A stretch of 42,516 bases of DNA from an uncultured Pseudomonadota bacterium (GTDB lineage: Bacteria > Myxococcota_A > UBA796 > JAFGLY01): positions 1 through 42,516 of the forward strand of contig CALDOK010000120.1 in NCBI GenBank assembly GCA_937912125.1, read 5' to 3'. Position 1 is the first letter of the stretch. Each line of letters opens with the position of its first letter. Below are positions 39,476-42,516 of the stretch, one piece after another. A program made the position numbers and the translations under genes. The notes beneath the pieces are model-generated. The model saw only the letters and a program-made list of their open reading frames with translations. It did no database searches and had not been told where the DNA came from.

Positions 39476-41095
39476 ATGTCCAAGCACGCCTGGTTGCTGG
39501 CCGTCCTCGGCCTCCTCTGCATGGTGTTCCATCTGGTGGCCCGGGTGGCCTGGGGGCACTGGGGCGGCTGGCCCGCCGGGGTGGGCGCAGCGGGGCTGGT
39601 GCTCTGGCTGGTCTGGCTGTGGATCGATCAGGCCCCCCTGCGCCGCGCCGCCCACTCCCGGGCGGTCCGCTTCAACGTCGTGGCGGCCCTGCTGGTGGCC
39701 CTCTCTGTGGCGCTGGCCATCGGCCTCAATGTCCTGGCAAACCGCTACGATCACCGCTGGGACCTCACCTCCACCGGCCGCCACACCCTGGCCCCCCAGA
39801 CCATCCAGCTGCTCGAGGCCCTCGAGGACGAGATCACCGTCCTGGCCTTCTTCCCCGTCGGAGGCACCGACGAGCGCAGCTTCCTGGACCTGCTCGAGGC
39901 CTACCAGCAGCACACCGACAAGCTGACCGCGCAGCTGTACGACCCCATGCACGACCCCGTGACGACCCGCCAGTATGGGGTGACCTCCGTCTTCGGTACG
40001 GTCATCCTGGCCACGGCCGAGCACCAGCAGCGGCTCGAGACCGCCTTCGACGAGGAAGCCCTGAGCAACGCCCTGCTGCGCCTGGCGTCGGGGGCAGAGC
40101 ACACCGTGTGCTTCCTGAGCGACCACGGCGAGGCCGACACCGACGACGACGAGCCCACCGGCATGAGCGGCGCCGTGATGAAGCTCGAGGGCCAGAACTA
40201 CCGGGTGGAGCGCACCAGCATCCTGCAGCACGGCGGCGTGCCCTCCCACTGCGAGGTGCTGGTGGTGGCCGGGCCGCAGATCGACCCGCTGCCCGAGGAG
40301 CGCGAGGCCCTGGCCGCCTACCTGGTGCAGGGCGGCAGCGCGCTGATCCTGCTCGAGCCCCTCTCCACCCCCTCCCTGAGCGACGACCTCGCGCGCTACG
40401 GGCTCTCCCTGGCGCCCGACGTGGTGCTGGTGGACGACGCCGAGATGCGGCAGCTGGGCTTCGACCCCTCCCACCTGCGCCTGCTGCCCGATCAGCTCGA
40501 CTTCCACCCCATCACCAGCAAGCTCGACTCCGTGCTGTACCTGCAGCTGGCCCGGTCGGTGGAGCTGGCGGAGGACGTGCCCGCGGGGCTGAACGTCCAG
40601 ATCCTGGCCCGCTCGAGCGCCGACGCCTGGGGCGAGACCAGCTTCGAAGAGGGCGGCACCATCGAGCCCACCCCCGAGCTGGATCGCATGGGCGCCCTGG
40701 GACTGGCCGCCGCCGTCGAGATCGCAGACCCCTCAGCGGTGGTCCTGCGCGGCCATGATCTCGCAGGCAGCGAGGGTGGCGCCGAGCCAGACGCCCCGGT
40801 CGCGGAGGAACCCGAGGCAGCGGCCGGCGGCAAGCTGGTGGTGTTCGGTGACGCCGGCTTCGCCAGCAACCAGCACCTGCTCGAGGGGCTCAACCAGGAC
40901 CTGTTCCTCAACAGCGTGGCCTGGCTGGCGGACGAGGAAGACCAGATCTCCATCCGGCCCAACGAGCTGGCCGCCGGGCTGCTGGACTACAGCCTGCTCC
41001 AGGCCTTGATCATGTGGTTCGCGGCCCTGTTCGGCGTGCCAGGGCTGGCCATCGTGGCCGCCCTGTGGACCTGGATGCGCCGGCGCAGGATGTAG
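39476..41095 (+). CDS. GldG-like ABC transporter auxiliary protein
   Basis: The protein has 539 residues from the ATG at 39,476, two bases after the permease stop; a GTG four codons earlier is in frame but overlaps the permease gene. Two to three N-terminal membrane helices are followed by a large periplasmic domain. Its beginning (NRYDHRWDLTSTGRHTLAPQ) is the hallmark of the GldG/ABC_transp_aux family. Typical later motifs are TVCFLSDHGE and KLVVFGDAGFASNQ. A last helix near residues 510-530 ends in a basic tail (WMRRRRM). Such proteins act with GldA and GldF in the inner membrane. In Flavobacterium they are needed for gliding; elsewhere their role is not known. Confidence 0.9.
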   Translation: MSKHAWLLAVLGLLCMVFHLVARVAWGHWGGWPAGVGAAGLVLWLVWLWIDQAPLRRAAHSRAVRFNVVAALLVALSVALAIGLNVLANRYDHRWDLTSTGRHTLAPQTIQLLEALEDEITVLAFFPVGGTDERSFLDLLEAYQQHTDKLTAQLYDPMHDPVTTRQYGVTSVFGTVILATAEHQQRLETAFDEEALSNALLRLASGAEHTVCFLSDHGEADTDDDEPTGMSGAVMKLEGQNYRVERTSILQHGGVPSHCEVLVVAGPQIDPLPEEREALAAYLVQGGSALILLEPLSTPSLSDDLARYGLSLAPDVVLVDDAEMRQLGFDPSHLRLLPDQLDFHPITSKLDSVLYLQLARSVELAEDVPAGLNVQILARSSADAWGETSFEEGGTIEPTPELDRMGALGLAAAVEIADPSAVVLRGHDLAGSEGGAEPDAPVAEEPEAAAGGKLVVFGDAGFASNQHLLEGLNQDLFLNSVAWLADEEDQISIRPNELAAGLLDYSLLQALIMWFAALFGVPGLAIVAALWTWMRRRRM

Positions 41096-41112
41096 CGCTC
41101 GACGGGCGGCCG

Positions 41113-42483
41113 CTACTCCACCTCGATCACGTCCCAGCCGCCACCGTCGAAGTCCTCGATCTGCTCCCGGACCAGCCCGAGATCGCCGACCACCAGCACC
41201 AGCCAGCCGTCGGCGCCCAGGTGTTGGGCCACGGCGGCCTCGGCCTGCGCGCGCTGGATGGACTGGATGGTGGCGGCGCGGGTGGCCATGTCGTCGGCCT
41301 GCAGCCCGTAGTAGGACATCATGGCCAGGGTCCAGGCCCGTGACATCCGGGTCTCGAGGGCCTGCGGCAGCATTCCCAGGGTGTAGTTGAGCGCTCGCTG
41401 GTATTCCTCGTCAGGCCACGCGCCAGCCGTCCAGCCCTGGAGGACCTCCCACGCCACGTCCAGCGCCTCGCGGGCGGTCTCGTTGGCGGTGAAGGTGCGG
41501 GCCTGGAAGACCGCGTCGCGGTCGAAGCTCCACAGGCTGGAGCTGGCGCCGTAGGACAGCGATCGCTCCACCCGGATCTCCTGCATCAGGCGGCTGGTGA
41601 AGCCGCCGCCCACCAGGGCGTTGGCCTGGCGCAGGGCGAGGTGCTGCGGGTGGCTGCGGGGGATGGTGCGACGGGCGATGCGGATCTGGATCTGGGTCTG
41701 CTCCGGCATGTCCACCAGCACCTTGCGCACGCCGGTCCAGGCAGCAGGCAGAGGCGGAAGCTCGACCGCATCGGCGCGACCGCGCCAGCGCCGGAACGCG
41801 AACTCGGCCTGCCGGGAGCTCTCCCGGGGCTTGATGTCGCCCACGATGCAGAGCACCGAGCCCCGCGGACGGTAGCGGGCCTGGTGGAAGGCCTGCAGCT
41901 GCTCGGCGGTGATGGCGGCCAGGGACTCCACCGTGCCGCTCTCGGGCCAGCCGAAGGGGTGGTCCGGGTAGAGCTGGGCGTAGGCGACCCGGGAGGCCAC
42001 GAAGGGCGCGTAGGCCATGTTCTCGGACAGATCGCCCAGGGCCCGATCCCGCTCCCGATCCAGATCCTCGGCGGCCAGCAGCGGCCGCTCCACCACCTCG
42101 GCCATCAGCGCGAGCCCGTCGGGAAGATCCCGGGCCAAGAAGCTGCCCGACACCGTGGTGAAGCTGGTGCCCGCCTCGACCGAGAGATCGCCGCCCAGGT
42201 CCTCGATGGCCTGGGCCAGCTCGAGGGCCGTGTGGTCAGCGGTGCCCTCGGTGAGCAGGCGCGCGGTCATGGTGGCGGCGCCTTGCAGGCCGTCGGGGTC
42301 GTGCATCGCCCCGGCCGGGATCATCAGCACCACCGACACCAGGGGCAGGTTGTGATCCTGGATGATCCGCACCTGCAGGCCGTTGGCGATGGTGGTGTCC
42401 TGGGGGAGCAGTGAGTCGGACGCAGCGGCCAGCCCGGGCAGGGCGAATAGCGCGCAGACCATGGCGATGAGCAGGCGGTTCAT
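41113..42483 (-). CDS. M16-family peptidase-like protein without the zinc motif (regulatory subunit)
   Basis: The protein has 456 residues with a signal peptide (MNRLLIAMVCALFALPGLAAA), so it acts in the periplasm. Two M16 domains are present. Where an active enzyme has HxxEH, this one reads GLQGAATMTARLLTEGT (65-81) with no zinc ligands. The second domain keeps the substrate-binding motif with Arg304/Arg307 and Tyr311 (EIRVERSLSYG). That is the pattern of the non-catalytic partner in two-subunit bacterial M16 proteases, which pairs with an HxxEH subunit. The start has GGAGG and overlaps the stop of a gene entering from the right edge by four bases; that gene is the likely partner. The gene converges with the GldG-like gene. 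Confidence 0.9.
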   Translation of the reverse strand: MNRLLIAMVCALFALPGLAAASDSLLPQDTTIANGLQVRIIQDHNLPLVSVVLMIPAGAMHDPDGLQGAATMTARLLTEGTADHTALELAQAIEDLGGDLSVEAGTSFTTVSGSFLARDLPDGLALMAEVVERPLLAAEDLDRERDRALGDLSENMAYAPFVASRVAYAQLYPDHPFGWPESGTVESLAAITAEQLQAFHQARYRPRGSVLCIVGDIKPRESSRQAEFAFRRWRGRADAVELPPLPAAWTGVRKVLVDMPEQTQIQIRIARRTIPRSHPQHLALRQANALVGGGFTSRLMQEIRVERSLSYGASSSLWSFDRDAVFQARTFTANETAREALDVAWEVLQGWTAGAWPDEEYQRALNYTLGMLPQALETRMSRAWTLAMMSYYGLQADDMATRAATIQSIQRAQAEAAVAQHLGADGWLVLVVGDLGLVREQIEDFDGGGWDVIEVE

Positions 42484-42516
42484 TCCTCACCTCCTTCTTC
42501 GCTGGGTTCTTCTTCG
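42480..42516 (-). CDS. 3' end of an upstream gene, possibly the catalytic M16 partner (partial)
   Basis: On the minus strand the last 37 bases can be read as codons ending in EEEPSEEGGEE and a TGA that overlaps the next ATG (ATGA). The four-base overlap and the usual pairing of M16 genes suggest this is the C-terminus of the HxxEH-bearing subunit. Too little is visible to prove it is coding; another frame across these bases is also open. Confidence 0.4.
   Translation of the reverse strand, partial: EEEPSEEGGEE

Overview
This 42.5 kb window is GC-rich, gene-dense chromosomal DNA of a Gram-negative bacterium. It is rich in lipoproteins with Asp-rich linkers, giant secreted proteins with MopE-like (D-x-D-x-D-G / DCD) repeats, a Ser/Thr kinase with a membrane-anchored sensor part, a 2-oxoacid:ferredoxin oxidoreductase and a GldA/F/G-type ABC system. 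That mix suggests a member of the Myxococcota or a relative of the former Deltaproteobacteria. This placement is inferred from gene content only. No rRNA, tRNA, IS element, phage gene or CRISPR array was seen, and no stretch longer than about 220 bases lacks a gene.

Left part (1-13,252, all on the minus strand). In transcription order this part holds two GT-C/YfhO-like membrane proteins joined by a TGATG overlap, and then a 1590-residue protein with an N-terminal pentapeptide-repeat domain, one membrane helix and a very long TPR-like half. Next come a lipoprotein serine hydrolase, a small outer-membrane barrel-like protein, a class III (AGXT2-like) aminotransferase and two small lipoproteins with Asp-Thr linkers. 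The second of these lipoproteins runs off the left edge.

Middle (13,347-23,132). Housekeeping genes dominate. mnmG and rsmG overlap and form a tRNA/rRNA modification pair. They are followed by a PPi-type phosphofructokinase with its own promoter and terminator. On the minus strand a tight five-gene operon runs from a ParA/MinD-like P-loop ATPase through a 2x[4Fe-4S] ferredoxin to the alpha, beta and gamma subunits of a VorB/Kor-type 2-oxoacid:ferredoxin oxidoreductase. Uridine kinase, an Ig-like lipoprotein and an acidic protein of unknown function follow.

Giant-lipoprotein operon (37,601-23,154, minus strand). Four genes are packed with gaps of 12, -7 and 10 bases. They are a 2144-residue lipoprotein (about 25 MopE-like repeats, then lamin-tail-like and IPT/TIG-like domains), a secreted 305-residue protein, a 673-residue transmembrane Ser/Thr kinase with a PEGA-like periplasmic end, and a 1685-residue lipoprotein (about 19 MopE-like repeats plus a seven-repeat FG-GAP propeller). 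This is the best candidate here for an undescribed system: a kinase co-expressed with two paralogous giant surface metal-binding proteins.

Right part (37,777-42,516). An ABC ATPase, an ABC-2 permease and a GldG-like auxiliary protein form a plus-strand operon. Converging on it is an M16-family protein that lacks the HxxEH zinc motif. The 3' end of its probable catalytic partner is just visible at the right edge.
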